Notes: generated by a model from the sequence alone, not told the origin. Counted from the stretch's first letter, positions 1 to 8,625 are shown. The stretch: DNA of 31,216 nt from Chloroflexota bacterium (GCA_023430545.1 JAEZAF010000062.1:1-31216), one strand, 5' to 3'. Made by a program: numbers and translations.

Positions 1-1816
1 CCTTGAGCTTCCCGACAGGGGCAGCGACGCTGGTGGTCAGCACCGGCTGGAAGTTGCTCAGCGGGACGTAGACGCCGCCGGTGGCGCTATTGACGTTCAC
101 GGTAATTTTGCTCTTGGGTGTCACACCGTCGGCGTACTTCACGACGACTTTTACCTTACTATCGACTGCGCCCTTCGCATTGACATATCCGCTGAGGGTC
201 AGCGTGCTGCCGGGATTCACGCTGCTGGTGATGGTCGGAACGATGGCCTGTTGAAGCTTGGCATTCTCACCCGGTTTCCCTTTGAACAGGAAGGCGCACA
301 GCCCTTCATGCGAGACCGTCTTGCTGGTGGTGTTGCACTTGAGCTTGTCGCCGCTGGCGTTCTTCAGCGTCCAGCCAGTGAGCTGCTCGAAGCCGCCATC
401 GGCCAGCACCTGCGTATCCGGTTCATCCGTCGGATCTGAGGTTGGGTCCGGGGTGGTTTCCGGCGTGCTGGTGGGTGGGACTGGAGTCGGTTCGTCCGTC
501 GGGTCGCTGGTGGGTTCCTGTGTCGGCTCAGCGGTTGGATCGCTGGTCGGCTCCTGCGTAGGCTCACTCGTAGGGTCTGGTGTGGGCGGCGTATCGTCGA
601 TGGCATAGATGTAAACATCACTCGGACTATTACTCTGCATATATGCAGCTGAACCCACGAACAGTATGCCGTTAGTGAGCGCAAGCGTAACGCCAAACTT
701 TGGGTTTTCGTCAGTGATCTTGTCCACCAACAGCCATTCACTGCCATTCCATGCATAAAGATAGACGGCACCGCCCTGCGGTGTCTCGTATGGATTGCCA
801 ACGGCCAGCAGATTTCCTTCAGCGGCAATTGTGATGCCAAATTCGTCGGCGTTCCCTTCAGAAGTCAGGGTCTGATGATGGGTCCATGTGCCGCCGTTAT
901 TGCGGAAAACAACAACGGTGGAATCAGCAGCAGAGAAAGCAGTACGCAGGAACAGCATATCTCCAGAAAGGTCTACAGTGTGAAAGAGGGTATCCACATG
1001 CGGAAGCGAGAGATAAGCGCTTGGTGGTCGGTTCCACTGATCGCCACTTCGCTCAAAAACAGACGCCATTTCACCCTCACGCTCCGGTGCACCGTCGTAA
1101 TTATGACCAGCAGCCACCATGCGAGTACCGTGAATATCAACACCACCGGACCACGTCAAATCCGGACCGGGAGAAAATACACCTTCCCGTAACTCAAGCG
1201 CTTCCCAGATGCCGTTGATGCGCGCAAAGCCTTTCACAATTCCGTTTGCGCCCCCCCGCCAGTTTTCAATAGTTGCTGCCAGATCACCGTCGAGGGTTAC
1301 ATCGGCACCGAATTCTTCCCGGCCAGAAAATTCTGCGACTTGGGTCCAGCCAGATGCGCCCAGTTCATAGAAATAGACTCCACCCAGACAGGAACGCGCA
1401 CCCACAATACGACAGGTATCACCGATCATAATGGTATTGTCTGCAACAGCGGTTGTAATCGAAGCCAGCCCAGAGGGGTAAAGTGTCGCTTCATATTCCC
1501 AGTCACCATCGCCGTTACGACGGTAGACCAGGGCTACATCCTGCGGCGCTTCTGTTTCATTTGGGTCCGCTTCAGGAAGCGCACCAAATACCAGCAGATC
1601 CTCATCTGCGGAGACAGAATAGCCAAATTCACTGAAGCCCGTCAGTGTTTCGATGACCTGAATTTCGGTAAAGCTGCTGGCTCTCGGGACTGGCAGTGGA
1701 ATCAGCCCGTCCTGTGCCTGAATGCTGTTGCTGCTCAGCACGGCACTTATCAGCAGCGTGAAGGTAAAAATGATCAGCAATAATGAACGGAAAGGAGGTT
1801 TGTTTGTAGAATGCAT
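1..1816 (-). CDS. Secreted FG-GAP beta-propeller protein with Asp/Glu-Pro-Thr linker and C-terminal jelly-roll-like domain (3' end cut by window)
   Basis: The frame is open from ATG at 1816 to the window edge (605 codons). By comparison with the paralogue at 2110-3912, about 22 residues are missing. A GAGGG ribosome site lies 4 bases before the ATG. Residues 1-36 form a signal peptide ending in QAQ, then the family N-terminus QDGLIPLP. FG-GAP_2-like blades follow (EFGYSVSADEDLLVFGA, EFGADVTLDGDL, EFGITIAAEGNLLAVG), with fewer clear FG motifs than the paralogues. At about residues 405-460 is an acidic linker of DPT/EPT repeats. The C-terminal domain begins LADGGFEQLTGW and keeps the two conserved Cys (KLKCN, GLCAFLFKG). 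Likely exported and cell-surface or extracellular; ligand unknown. A 7-C run near 1250 does not break the frame. Confidence 0.9.
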   Translation of the reverse strand, partial: MHSTNKPPFRSLLLIIFTFTLLISAVLSSNSIQAQDGLIPLPVPRASSFTEIQVIETLTGFSEFGYSVSADEDLLVFGALPEADPNETEAPQDVALVYRRNGDGDWEYEATLYPSGLASITTAVADNTIMIGDTCRIVGARSCLGGVYFYELGASGWTQVAEFSGREEFGADVTLDGDLAATIENWRGGANGIVKGFARINGIWEALELREGVFSPGPDLTWSGGVDIHGTRMVAAGHNYDGAPEREGEMASVFERSGDQWNRPPSAYLSLPHVDTLFHTVDLSGDMLFLRTAFSAADSTVVVFRNNGGTWTHHQTLTSEGNADEFGITIAAEGNLLAVGNPYETPQGGAVYLYAWNGSEWLLVDKITDENPKFGVTLALTNGILFVGSAAYMQSNSPSDVYIYAIDDTPPTPDPTSEPTQEPTSDPTAEPTQEPTSDPTDEPTPVPPTSTPETTPDPTSDPTDEPDTQVLADGGFEQLTGWTLKNASGDKLKCNTTSKTVSHEGLCAFLFKGKPGENAKLQQAIVPTITSSVNPGSTLTLSGYVNAKGAVDSKVKVVVKYADGVTPKSKITVNVNSATGGVYVPLSNFQPVLTTSVAAPVGKLK

Positions 1817-1934
1817 AAGGCCCTCATTTAGGACAACTAACCGATGAGAGGTGAAACAAATCGGCTTCAGTGTGGTCCAGAAAGTTCTGCTCACACCCCG
1901 ACAAAAATATAGTTAAGTAATACCCTCAATTCGC

Positions 1935-1962
1935 ATTGTAGGGTTACCAATTAAATATGCAA
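1935..1962 (-). promoter_or_regulatory. Candidate promoter of the propeller gene starting at 1816
   Basis: On the minus strand TTGCAT (1957-1962) is followed after 16 bases by TACAAT (1935-1940). Transcription would begin near 1928, giving a leader of about 110 bases. The -35 box is weak against TTGACA but matches the TTGCA found before the other propeller genes. Inferred by eye. Confidence 0.35.
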
Positions 1963-2058
1963 TAATTACGCTCATGCAGGACTCATCTTTTTGCTTGAAT
2001 ATTACAAAAATTACAGATTTTATTTACCTTTTTGTTATTGATGAAGTTTGTAAAAGAA

Positions 2059-2089
2059 AAAAGGCACAGACGCGGAGTCTGTGCCTTTT
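2059..2089 (-). terminator. Rho-independent terminator of the propeller gene 2110-3912
   Basis: A perfect 13-bp stem (2059-2071 with 2077-2089) closes a GCGGA loop. On the minus strand it is followed by TTTTTTCTTTT. It lies 21 bases after the stop codon of the gene. Confidence 0.93.
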
Positions 2090-2109
2090 AGTCCTGAGAT
2101 AATGGAGCG

Positions 2110-3912
2110 TTACTGTGCGGTGAGGCTCAGTGAATCGTAGTAGACTTTGCCGCTTTCACCCTTGTTCTTCACCACAACCTTGAGCTTCCCGACCGGGGCG
2201 GCGACGCTGGTGGTCAGCACCGGCTGGAAGCTGCTCAGCGGGACGTAAACGCCCGTCGCGCTATTGACGTTCACGGTAATTTTGCCCTTCTCGACCGATG
2301 GATCAAGGTATTTCACAACTACCTTGACCTTGCCATCCACCGCGCCGCTGGCGTTGACGTATCCGCCGAGGGTGAGCGTGTCGCCAGTGGTTACACTTCT
2401 GCCGAGGATCGGTAAAATCGTCTGCTTGATGCTGGCGTCCTCGCCTTCCCCACCCTTGAAGCGCCATGCGCAGTTCCCGCTTTGGGCGAAGATCTTGTTC
2501 TTTTCCAGCTTATTGCATTTGACCTTGTCGGCGGTTGGGTTCTTGATCTCCCAGCCTGCGGCACTGCTCTCGAAGCCGCCATCGCTCAAGAGCTGCGAGA
2601 CGGGTGGCTGAGTAGTGCTGCCCGGTGTGCTGGTCGGGGTCTGATTCACAGGCGGAGTCTGAGTGGCAGTGGCAGGGACATTTTCGGTCGGCGGCGGTAA
2701 CTGCGTGATGGTGGGTGTATCGGTTGGCAGCGGTTTGGGATCGGTATAGACATAGACAGCCCCTACAGCATTGAATGCCGTCGGCCCACTCGCCAGTAGT
2801 TGGTCTCTGTACAGGTCAATATCAAGCCCAATGGCATCAGTAGGATGCTGGACTTTTTCGCCCTCTACCCACTGGGTGCCATTCCATTTAAAGAAATAGA
2901 CAGCACCTTTCTCACCATCAGTGTCAAAGCTGCCAATCGCCAACCGCGTTCCATGCATCGTGATACTGCTGCCGAACTGATCCCCTTTATCCGCACCTGC
3001 CGGGACGATCTTCTGAATCTGTTTCCACTCATCTTTATCCTGCTGGAAGACATACACCGCGCCGGTACGGTCTTTAGCCAGATCGCCGGTCACAAATAAA
3101 TGTGCATTATATCGGGCAATCCGAATCCCGAAGTAATCACCGATATAGCTGTCCCTCGGCATCAGAACGTCGCTGGGCGTCCATACCCCGGCGGTCAATT
3201 TAAACAGATGGACTGTCCCGGCATCTGTCTCATGGATCGATCCGACGAAGGTCTGACCCGACTCGATCCAGCCATAGGCCGCCAGATCAGGGACGCGCAG
3301 TTCATCCTGCAACTGCCACTGATCGCTGGCATCTGGCGCATAGATGAAGGCGCTTGCTCTGGATGCCGCGGTGATGAGAAGCTGATCACCTGCCGGACTG
3401 ATATGAAGCGAAACACCAAACTCATCTCCTTCGTCCAATGTGGGCATGATCTTCTGCTGCTGAACCCAACTACCGCTGGTATCAGGTTGGAAGACATAGA
3501 CCGCCCCACGCTCATCATGGTAAGGGGCGCTGACAAACACCGTCTGGTCGTGGATGGCAACAGACAGGCCAAAGGAGTCCTCTTCTTTAGTGTCATCGCC
3601 GATCAAAGCGCCGACCGGGACCCATACACCGTTTTGATTGAGGAAATAGACCGCAGCGCCACCCGTCTCTCGATATGACGGTGCGCCGACGACCAAGAGC
3701 TGGTCATCCCGGGCAATTGAATTGCCGAAGTGGCTCGGACCAGCACTGGCTGGGAGCGATAGAGTCTGCGCGTGCGTGAACACCCGTGGTGCCATACCCG
3801 GCAGAGGCAGAGGTTCCCCATCCTGTGCCAGTGCGGAGCAGACACTTAACAACAGCGCACACAGCGCGAAAAACAGTAGAAAAAGGTAACGATGTGAGTT
3901 GCGGTACTTCAT
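2110..3912 (-). CDS. Secreted FG-GAP beta-propeller protein with Thr/Pro linker and C-terminal jelly-roll-like domain
   Basis: 600 residues. An AGGAG site lies 9 bases before the ATG. Signal peptide at residues 1-29 (hydrophobic core, end ALA), then the family N-terminus QDGEPLPLPG. About seven FG-GAP_2 blades cover residues 55-390, with FG motifs such as HFGNSIARDDQLLVVGAP, SFGLSVAIHDQTVFVSAP and QFGSSITMHGTRLAIGS. The middle blade is degenerate (AAYGWIESGQTFVGS), as in the paralogues. A Thr/Pro-rich linker spans about 392-437. The C-terminal domain (438-600) begins LLSDGGFESSAAGW, has the Cys pair KVKCN/GNCAWRFKG and ends VYYDSLSLTAQ. The GGFE...W start and YYD.LSL end resemble CBM_4_9-type jelly rolls. 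No sortase motif or membrane anchor is seen. Role in surface binding or adhesion is inferred. Confidence 0.92.
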   Translation of the reverse strand: MKYRNSHRYLFLLFFALCALLLSVCSALAQDGEPLPLPGMAPRVFTHAQTLSLPASAGPSHFGNSIARDDQLLVVGAPSYRETGGAAVYFLNQNGVWVPVGALIGDDTKEEDSFGLSVAIHDQTVFVSAPYHDERGAVYVFQPDTSGSWVQQQKIMPTLDEGDEFGVSLHISPAGDQLLITAASRASAFIYAPDASDQWQLQDELRVPDLAAYGWIESGQTFVGSIHETDAGTVHLFKLTAGVWTPSDVLMPRDSYIGDYFGIRIARYNAHLFVTGDLAKDRTGAVYVFQQDKDEWKQIQKIVPAGADKGDQFGSSITMHGTRLAIGSFDTDGEKGAVYFFKWNGTQWVEGEKVQHPTDAIGLDIDLYRDQLLASGPTAFNAVGAVYVYTDPKPLPTDTPTITQLPPPTENVPATATQTPPVNQTPTSTPGSTTQPPVSQLLSDGGFESSAAGWEIKNPTADKVKCNKLEKNKIFAQSGNCAWRFKGGEGEDASIKQTILPILGRSVTTGDTLTLGGYVNASGAVDGKVKVVVKYLDPSVEKGKITVNVNSATGVYVPLSSFQPVLTTSVAAPVGKLKVVVKNKGESGKVYYDSLSLTAQ

Positions 3913-3929
3913 GATGGTGTACTCCTGAT

Positions 3930-3945
3930 TGCTGTGATCACAGCA
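3930..3945. promoter_or_regulatory. Perfect 16-bp palindrome in the leader of gene 2110-3912
   Basis: TGCTGTGATCACAGCA is fully self-complementary. It lies between the predicted transcription start (about 3971) and the ribosome site. It has no loop, so it is more likely a protein-binding site than an RNA hairpin. Its centre resembles half-sites of CRP-type operators without the usual spacer. Function is inferred. Confidence 0.45.
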
Positions 3946-3977
3946 GTTGCAACGGAATACGCCATGTGCACCTGTAT

Positions 3978-4007
3978 TTTATAGCAGATTATTTTTTAAA
4001 GGTGCAA
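3978..4007 (-). promoter_or_regulatory. Promoter of propeller gene 2110-3912
   Basis: Minus strand: TTGCAC (4002-4007), an 18-base spacer, then TATAAA (3978-3983) preceded by TGC, which makes an extended -10. A T6 tract lies directly upstream of the GCA. The leader would be about 58 bases. Confidence 0.55.
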
Positions 4008-4049
4008 AAAAGTGATAAAAATTGTCGAGGTCTGAAAACAGGTGGAATC

Positions 4050-4080
4050 AAAAAGGCACTGACCAGACGGCCAATGCCTT
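4050..4080 (-). terminator. Rho-independent terminator of the propeller gene ending at 4104
   Basis: A 12-bp stem (4053-4064 with 4069-4080, two G-T pairs) has an AGAC loop. On the minus strand it is followed by a run of five T. Confidence 0.85.
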
Positions 4081-4103
4081 CGTGACTCTGAACGTAATTC
4101 AAT

Positions 4104-5765
4104 TTACTGCACGGTGAGGCTCAGTGTGTCATAGTAGATCTTGCCGCTGGTACTCTTGTTCTTCACACTGACTTTGACCTTGTCGATCGCTGCGGTGACA
4201 TCAGCGGTCAGTTCCGGCTGGAAGCTGCTCAGCGGGGCATAGACGCCGCCGGTCTCCACGCTGACATTGACCGTGATCTTGCTCTTCGGCGTCACACCAT
4301 CGGCATACTTGACAACCACCTTGACCTTACTGCTGACCGCACCCTTCGCGTTGACATATCCGCTGAGGGTGAGCGTGTCGCCGGGGTTCACGCCGGTCAG
4401 GATCGTCTGCTTAATGCTGGCGTTTTCACCCGCACCACCCTTGAAGCGCCATGCACATTCACCCGTATGTGCGAAGATCTTTGATTTTTCCGGCTTATTG
4501 CACTTGACCTTATCGGCGGTTGGGTTCTTGATGTCCCAGCCTGCGGCACTGCTCTCGAAGCCGCCATCCGTCAGCAGTTCCACCGGAGTCAGCGCCGGAT
4601 CGGCATACAGATGGACACGCCCCTCGCCGCTGGCCTCGGGTGCGCCAATCACCAGCTTCTCGTGATGGAGATCAAGGCTGAAGCCGAACTGCCCGCCGAC
4701 AGCCGCGATCTTGTTTTGCTGAACCCATGTGCTGCCGTTCCATCCGAAACGGTAAACGGAGCCTGCACTGCTATCATCACCGGGTGCGCCGATCATCAGC
4801 ACATCGTTCTGCAGCGCAAGCGCCGCCCCAAACAGGTCGTTGGCGGCAGCATCACTGGCGACCAGCTTCTGTTCCTGCATCCATGTGCCTGCGTTCAGTT
4901 CAAAACTGTAGACCGCGCCGCTGGAATTTGCCATCTTCGTCCCCACCATCAGCCGATTCCCATCCAGCGCCAGCGCAGTGCCAAAGTAATCGAAATCGAC
5001 GCCATCACTGGGGGCCAGATGGCCGGTTTCAGTCCACACACCGCCCACCGGCTCATAGATATAGACCGCCCCAGAGTACATATCCTCGGTCAGCGTCGAG
5101 ACGGCGACGCGTGCGCCATCAATCGCGACGGCATAGCTATCGAACAGCGTTGTCGGCAGCTTGGCCTCATACTGCCACAGGCCGGCATTGTCCCGCTTGT
5201 AGACATAGGCGGAACCGGTCCCGGATGCGGCGATCACGGCCCGGTCACCGTCCAGCGCGATCTGCCGCCCGAAATAATTGAAGTTACTCAGTGCTGGCTG
5301 CAAAAATCCGGTAAATCCCCACATACCAAGCGCTTCGTCCTTCTCTATAACATATACTGCGCCTTTATCATCCGGCCCATGTTTGCGCGCCCCTATCAGG
5401 ACAGTATGTCCCTCAAGCGCGACTGAAAAGCCAAATTCATCATCGGTGGTGGTATCTGGTGCAGCCCCCATCACCGTCTGTGTCCAGACACCGCTGGCAT
5501 TACGCTCAAAGATAAACACGGCACCGCCATTCATATAGTATGGCGCACCAATGGCGATCACATCACCATCGACGGCAACCGCCGCACCAAACTGGCTCGC
5601 GGCTTCGGCTGGCGCAGCACTCAACTGTGTGACCGACGAAAATATCCGGCTGTCTCCAGCAGGAAGGGGCAGTACACCCTCCTGTGCATACAGGGACGAG
5701 ATCCCCGTGAACAGCACGACAGACAGCATTAAAAGTATCAGGAAGAACTTTGATTTTGCTTTCAT
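4104..5765 (-). CDS. Secreted FG-GAP beta-propeller protein with C-terminal jelly-roll-like domain, no Thr linker
   Basis: The reading frame is open to a TTG at 5804. ATG at 5765 is preferred because it gives a normal signal peptide (MKAKSKFF, hydrophobic core, end LYA). ATG at 5783 is also possible, and no start has a strong ribosome site. The mature protein begins QEGVLPLPAG. Blades show QFGAAVAVDGDVIAIGAP, EFGFSVALEGHTVLIGA, YFGRQIALDGDRAVIAA, a degenerate fourth blade (DSYAVAIDGARVAVS), YFGTALALDGNRLMVG, LFGAALALQNDVLMIGAP and QFGFSLDLHHEKLVIGAP: seven in all. The last blade runs almost directly into the C-terminal domain (ELLTDGGFESSAAGW, KVKCNKPEK, GECAWRFKG, end IYYDTLSLTVQ). Predicted extracellular; binding partner unknown. 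Confidence 0.9.
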   Translation of the reverse strand: MKAKSKFFLILLMLSVVLFTGISSLYAQEGVLPLPAGDSRIFSSVTQLSAAPAEAASQFGAAVAVDGDVIAIGAPYYMNGGAVFIFERNASGVWTQTVMGAAPDTTTDDEFGFSVALEGHTVLIGARKHGPDDKGAVYVIEKDEALGMWGFTGFLQPALSNFNYFGRQIALDGDRAVIAASGTGSAYVYKRDNAGLWQYEAKLPTTLFDSYAVAIDGARVAVSTLTEDMYSGAVYIYEPVGGVWTETGHLAPSDGVDFDYFGTALALDGNRLMVGTKMANSSGAVYSFELNAGTWMQEQKLVASDAAANDLFGAALALQNDVLMIGAPGDDSSAGSVYRFGWNGSTWVQQNKIAAVGGQFGFSLDLHHEKLVIGAPEASGEGRVHLYADPALTPVELLTDGGFESSAAGWDIKNPTADKVKCNKPEKSKIFAHTGECAWRFKGGAGENASIKQTILTGVNPGDTLTLSGYVNAKGAVSSKVKVVVKYADGVTPKSKITVNVSVETGGVYAPLSSFQPELTADVTAAIDKVKVSVKNKSTSGKIYYDTLSLTVQ

Positions 5766-5821
5766 CTCAATAACTTTCTGCATCTTTGCGGTTCGGAATA
5801 TCAAGGCTTTTCAGAACCATC

Positions 5822-5851
5822 ATAATGTAAAACGGAATCTTCATGTTGCAA
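5822..5851 (-). promoter_or_regulatory. Candidate promoter of propeller gene 4104-5765
   Basis: Minus strand: TTGCAA (5846-5851) after a T5 tract, 18 bases, then CATTAT (5822-5827). The TTGCAAC core and a downstream CCGTTTT are shared with the region before the gene at 27025-28731. Confidence 0.42.
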
Positions 5852-5956
5852 AAACCCTGTAAAAATGATGCTGGATGCAAATCTGCCTATCATGGGGCAA
5901 AGCACTCAGGCTATACTGTGACTGATGTGTGACGATCCCTGACAGAAAATGCAAAC

Positions 5957-6742
5957 GTGACTGACGAATCCGAGCTGACAACCCCTCCACCCGACGCGGA
6001 GTCCAACATTGACCCGCGCGGGCTGGAAGCTGACCCGATTTATGGAAAACCGCTGGCGAATTATCCCAGTGACCGCACCCGCCTGCTGCTGATCTCCGGT
6101 GCGATTTATGCGGCGCTGGCGCTGGTGCTGAATGTGGCCTTTGCCGGTGTGGAATCGCAGACGGCGTCGATCTTCGTCATTGGCGGGATGGCGCTGGCCG
6201 CGCTGGTGATCGGCTGGTTCATGCTGCATCTGTGGAACCGTGAGGTAATCCTCTACGAGCGCGGCTTCAGCTACCGTGAAGGCTCGCGGGATGTGTTCTT
6301 CAGCTATGGCGACATCGACAACATCCAGCTTCGGGCGGAGCGTGTGTCGTATTTCGGTGGACTGCTGCGGCGCACGCTCCGCGAAGTGCGGCTGCACAGT
6401 ATCCACGACGAAAGCATGATGCTCAACAGCATTTACCGGCGCATCGACGAGCTGATGCTGCGGCTGGAACGTCTGGTGACACAGGCGCGGCTGCCGATCG
6501 TGCAGGCAAAGCTGAACAGCGGCGAAACGATTGCTTTTGCCGACAGTTTCCACCTGAGTGCCAATGGCCTGCATGTTGAACAGGATATACTGCCGTGGAC
6601 GGCTTTCAGCGGTCATCGCGTCGGAGGCGGCCAGCTCCATCTGCTGACAGCGGACGAGACGGTCTGGCGCAGCCTTCCGGTGAAGCATCTGCACAACGCC
6701 ATGCTGATGATTACCCTGCTGGAAACATATCGAGGCGGGTGA
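5957..6742 (+). CDS. Two-helix membrane protein with C-terminal cytoplasmic domain, unknown function
   Basis: 261 residues from a GTG start; the frame upstream closes at a stop at 5930, and no good ribosome site is visible. The N-terminal 40 residues are polar and Pro-rich. Two hydrophobic segments lie at about 45-65 and 75-95. A charged domain follows with the pattern REVILYERGFSYREGSRDVF and SYGDIDNIQL. That arrangement (two helices, then a PH-like 'strand plus dI..v' domain) resembles DUF6585-type proteins, but I am not sure of the family. A TATACT at 5912-5917 could be its -10 box. The gene is divergent from the propeller gene and about 190 bases from the next one. Function unknown. Confidence 0.75.
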   Translation: MTDESELTTPPPDAESNIDPRGLEADPIYGKPLANYPSDRTRLLLISGAIYAALALVLNVAFAGVESQTASIFVIGGMALAALVIGWFMLHLWNREVILYERGFSYREGSRDVFFSYGDIDNIQLRAERVSYFGGLLRRTLREVRLHSIHDESMMLNSIYRRIDELMLRLERLVTQARLPIVQAKLNSGETIAFADSFHLSANGLHVEQDILPWTAFSGHRVGGGQLHLLTADETVWRSLPVKHLHNAMLMITLLETYRGG

Positions 6743-6932
6743 GAGGCATCCCGCCGCTGCATCTCCTGACTTAGCCTGAAAACTCCTCTGTGAGTTTATG
6801 TGATCGCCTGAGGGTGTGCGGTACAATCTCCTCGCGCACAGATCAGTCCCGACATCCGGCCTTCAGCACCTGATATTCACCATTCATCCGGCTTTACGAC
6901 AGGTTTTACTACAGGCAAAACAGGCACCGACT

Positions 6933-8321
6933 ATGCATATGCCGTCCCCAGTTCCCCCGGAAAAAACAGTCTTCATCAGCTATCGCGATACCAACCTCTA
7001 CACCGCCCTGACGATGCAGTTCAGGCTGCGCCGCGCCGGGTTCGATGTCCTGCTTAACATCCCGGAAGGCAATGCATCATTAACGGCTTTAGGTGAAGGC
7101 ATCATCACCACGCCTGCCGCCTCCGAAACCCATCCGGTGCTGCTGGAACAGATCGCCAACCGGATGCACTTCATCCTGCTGCTGACACCCAGCGCTCTCG
7201 AAAGGTCAATGAGCAGCGAAGACCGGCTGCGTCAGCAGATCGAGCAGGCGATCAGCACCAAGCGCAATATTATCCCGCTGGTGTTCGACGGTTTCGAGTT
7301 CAACCGCCTGCGACATTACCTCGTCGGCAAGCTGGCGATGCTGCCGAATTATCAGTGGCTGCGCGTCAATGTAGATTATCTGGAAGAGACGATCGGACGG
7401 CTGACGCAGCGCTATCTGGTGCCGCCGCTGGACCTGATCGGCGAGAACGACAATGTTGAAGAGCCGACGCGCCTGCCGTGGCAGCGCCAGACGCAGACCT
7501 TCGAGATCCCGTCACCGATCCTGTATCTGGCGGAACGGCATTTCGAGCGCGGCTTTCTGGCACTGGATGACATCGACTACGAGAGCGCGATCAAGGAATT
7601 TTCCGAGGCGATTGGCCTGAATGTGAACTTCGCCGAGGCGTACTATCAGCGCGGACGGGCACATGCCGGTCTGGGTCATACGAATGACGCGATTATGGAC
7701 TGGCAGCGGGCGCTGGACCTCGAACCTGAAAACCCGCGCTCGAATATCATCCTCTCGAACCTGCTGCGCGAACGCAGGGAATTCGTCAAGGCGCTGGCCG
7801 CAGCACAGGAAGCCGTGCGGCTGAATCCCGGCTATTATGAGGCATACTATCAGCGCGGGAATATCTACAGCCAGCGCAACCAGCCGGAGAAAGCCATCGA
7901 AGATTACACCGAAGCGATTCACCTCAACCCGCGCTTCGCAATGGCCTATACCAATCGTGGCAACATCCGGCAGATGATGGGCGATTACAGCGGCGCGGTG
8001 GCGGATTATAACGAAGCCCTGCGGCTCAACCCGCGGACGCCCAACGTCTATAACAATCGCGGCAATGCACGCGGCGCACTCGGCGACTTTGACGGGGCGC
8101 TGGATGACTTCGACGAAGCGCTGTCGCTGATGCCGGATTATCAGTATGCCTATTACAACCGCGCTGAGATCCTCGAAAAGAAGGGTGATCTGAAGTCCCT
8201 GCGGGAAGCGCTGGCCGATTATCAGCGTTATCTCGGGTTCGGGGACCGTGACGGCGACCGCGAAGAGGTCGAGGCGTTGATGCAGGCGATCCGCGAGAAG
8301 ATCGACCAGTTGAATGCCTGA
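6933..8321 (+). CDS. TIR domain protein with C-terminal TPR repeats
   Basis: The frame can begin at GTG 6816, but ATG 6933 (MHMPSP) places the start just before the TIR domain and is preferred; 462 residues. The TIR domain covers about 11-170: KTVFISYRDTN (first strand), RRAGFDVLL, HFILLLTPSAL, then EDRLRQQIEQAI with the Glu near the usual NADase position, and NIIPLVFDGF. About seven TPR units span 195-430 with the canonical spacing (AYYQRGRAHAGLGHTNDAI, AYTNRGNIRQMMGDY, VYNNRGNARGALGDFDGAL). TIR domains act as protein-interaction modules or NAD-consuming enzymes, often in defence or signalling; which applies here cannot be read from sequence. It stands alone, without a recognisable effector partner, and is followed by a strong terminator. 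Confidence 0.9.
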   Translation: MHMPSPVPPEKTVFISYRDTNLYTALTMQFRLRRAGFDVLLNIPEGNASLTALGEGIITTPAASETHPVLLEQIANRMHFILLLTPSALERSMSSEDRLRQQIEQAISTKRNIIPLVFDGFEFNRLRHYLVGKLAMLPNYQWLRVNVDYLEETIGRLTQRYLVPPLDLIGENDNVEEPTRLPWQRQTQTFEIPSPILYLAERHFERGFLALDDIDYESAIKEFSEAIGLNVNFAEAYYQRGRAHAGLGHTNDAIMDWQRALDLEPENPRSNIILSNLLRERREFVKALAAAQEAVRLNPGYYEAYYQRGNIYSQRNQPEKAIEDYTEAIHLNPRFAMAYTNRGNIRQMMGDYSGAVADYNEALRLNPRTPNVYNNRGNARGALGDFDGALDDFDEALSLMPDYQYAYYNRAEILEKKGDLKSLREALADYQRYLGFGDRDGDREEVEALMQAIREKIDQLNA

Positions 8322-8356
8322 ACGCAACCCTGAGTAGAAGCTGAACGCTGTACAGC

Positions 8357-8391
8357 AAAAAGCGGACGAGGCGATCCCGTCCGCTTTTTTT
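8357..8391 (+). terminator. Rho-independent terminator of the TIR-TPR gene
   Basis: A 12-bp stem (8357-8368 with 8378-8389) with core AGCGGACG/CGTCCGCT is followed by a T7 run. It lies 35 bases after the stop codon. Confidence 0.93.
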
Positions 8392-8451
8392 GCGTCCCGT
8401 ATACGTTTAATTTTTGTTTCTATGTCGCAATAATACGTTATATGAAGCTTT

Positions 8452-8465
8452 CTTCCTTAAGGAAG
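8452..8465. repeat. Perfect 14-bp palindrome in the intergenic region before the small peptide gene
   Basis: CTTCCTTAAGGAAG is self-complementary with no loop. It lies about 90 bases upstream of the peptide promoter, in an AT-rich stretch (8392-8540) where no gene is seen. It could be an operator; no function is shown. Confidence 0.4.
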
Positions 8466-8539
8466 GCGTAAAATACCACAAAATCGCCTGAAAAAGACTT
8501 AAGAGTAACAGGAAATTCATAGATATAACATTTTTCTCA

Positions 8540-8568
8540 TTTGGTTTCACAAACACGAATGTTATATT
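8540..8568 (+). promoter_or_regulatory. Promoter of the 51-residue secreted peptide gene
   Basis: TTTGGT (8540-8545), a 17-base spacer, then TATATT (8563-8568) preceded by TGT, an extended -10. The leader would be about 50 bases. Confidence 0.58.
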
Positions 8569-8625
8569 GGTGGAAGTTAAGATTTTCAAACCATCGCAAA
8601 CCATTTATTTACAAAGAGGCCACGC

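Noticed and set aside
5906..6826. 306-codon minus-strand frame opposite the membrane protein gene
   Set aside because: It has no ribosome site, no domain pattern and a Gln/His/Arg-rich composition typical of the shadow of a real gene. The plus-strand frame has membrane helices and a plausible domain.
6822..6827. TACAAT as a -10 box for the TIR-TPR gene
   Set aside because: No acceptable -35 sequence at the right distance and no TG extension; too weak to report as a promoter.
7512..8327. 271-codon minus-strand frame opposite the TPR region
   Set aside because: It is an antisense shadow of clear TPR coding sequence, with no start signal.
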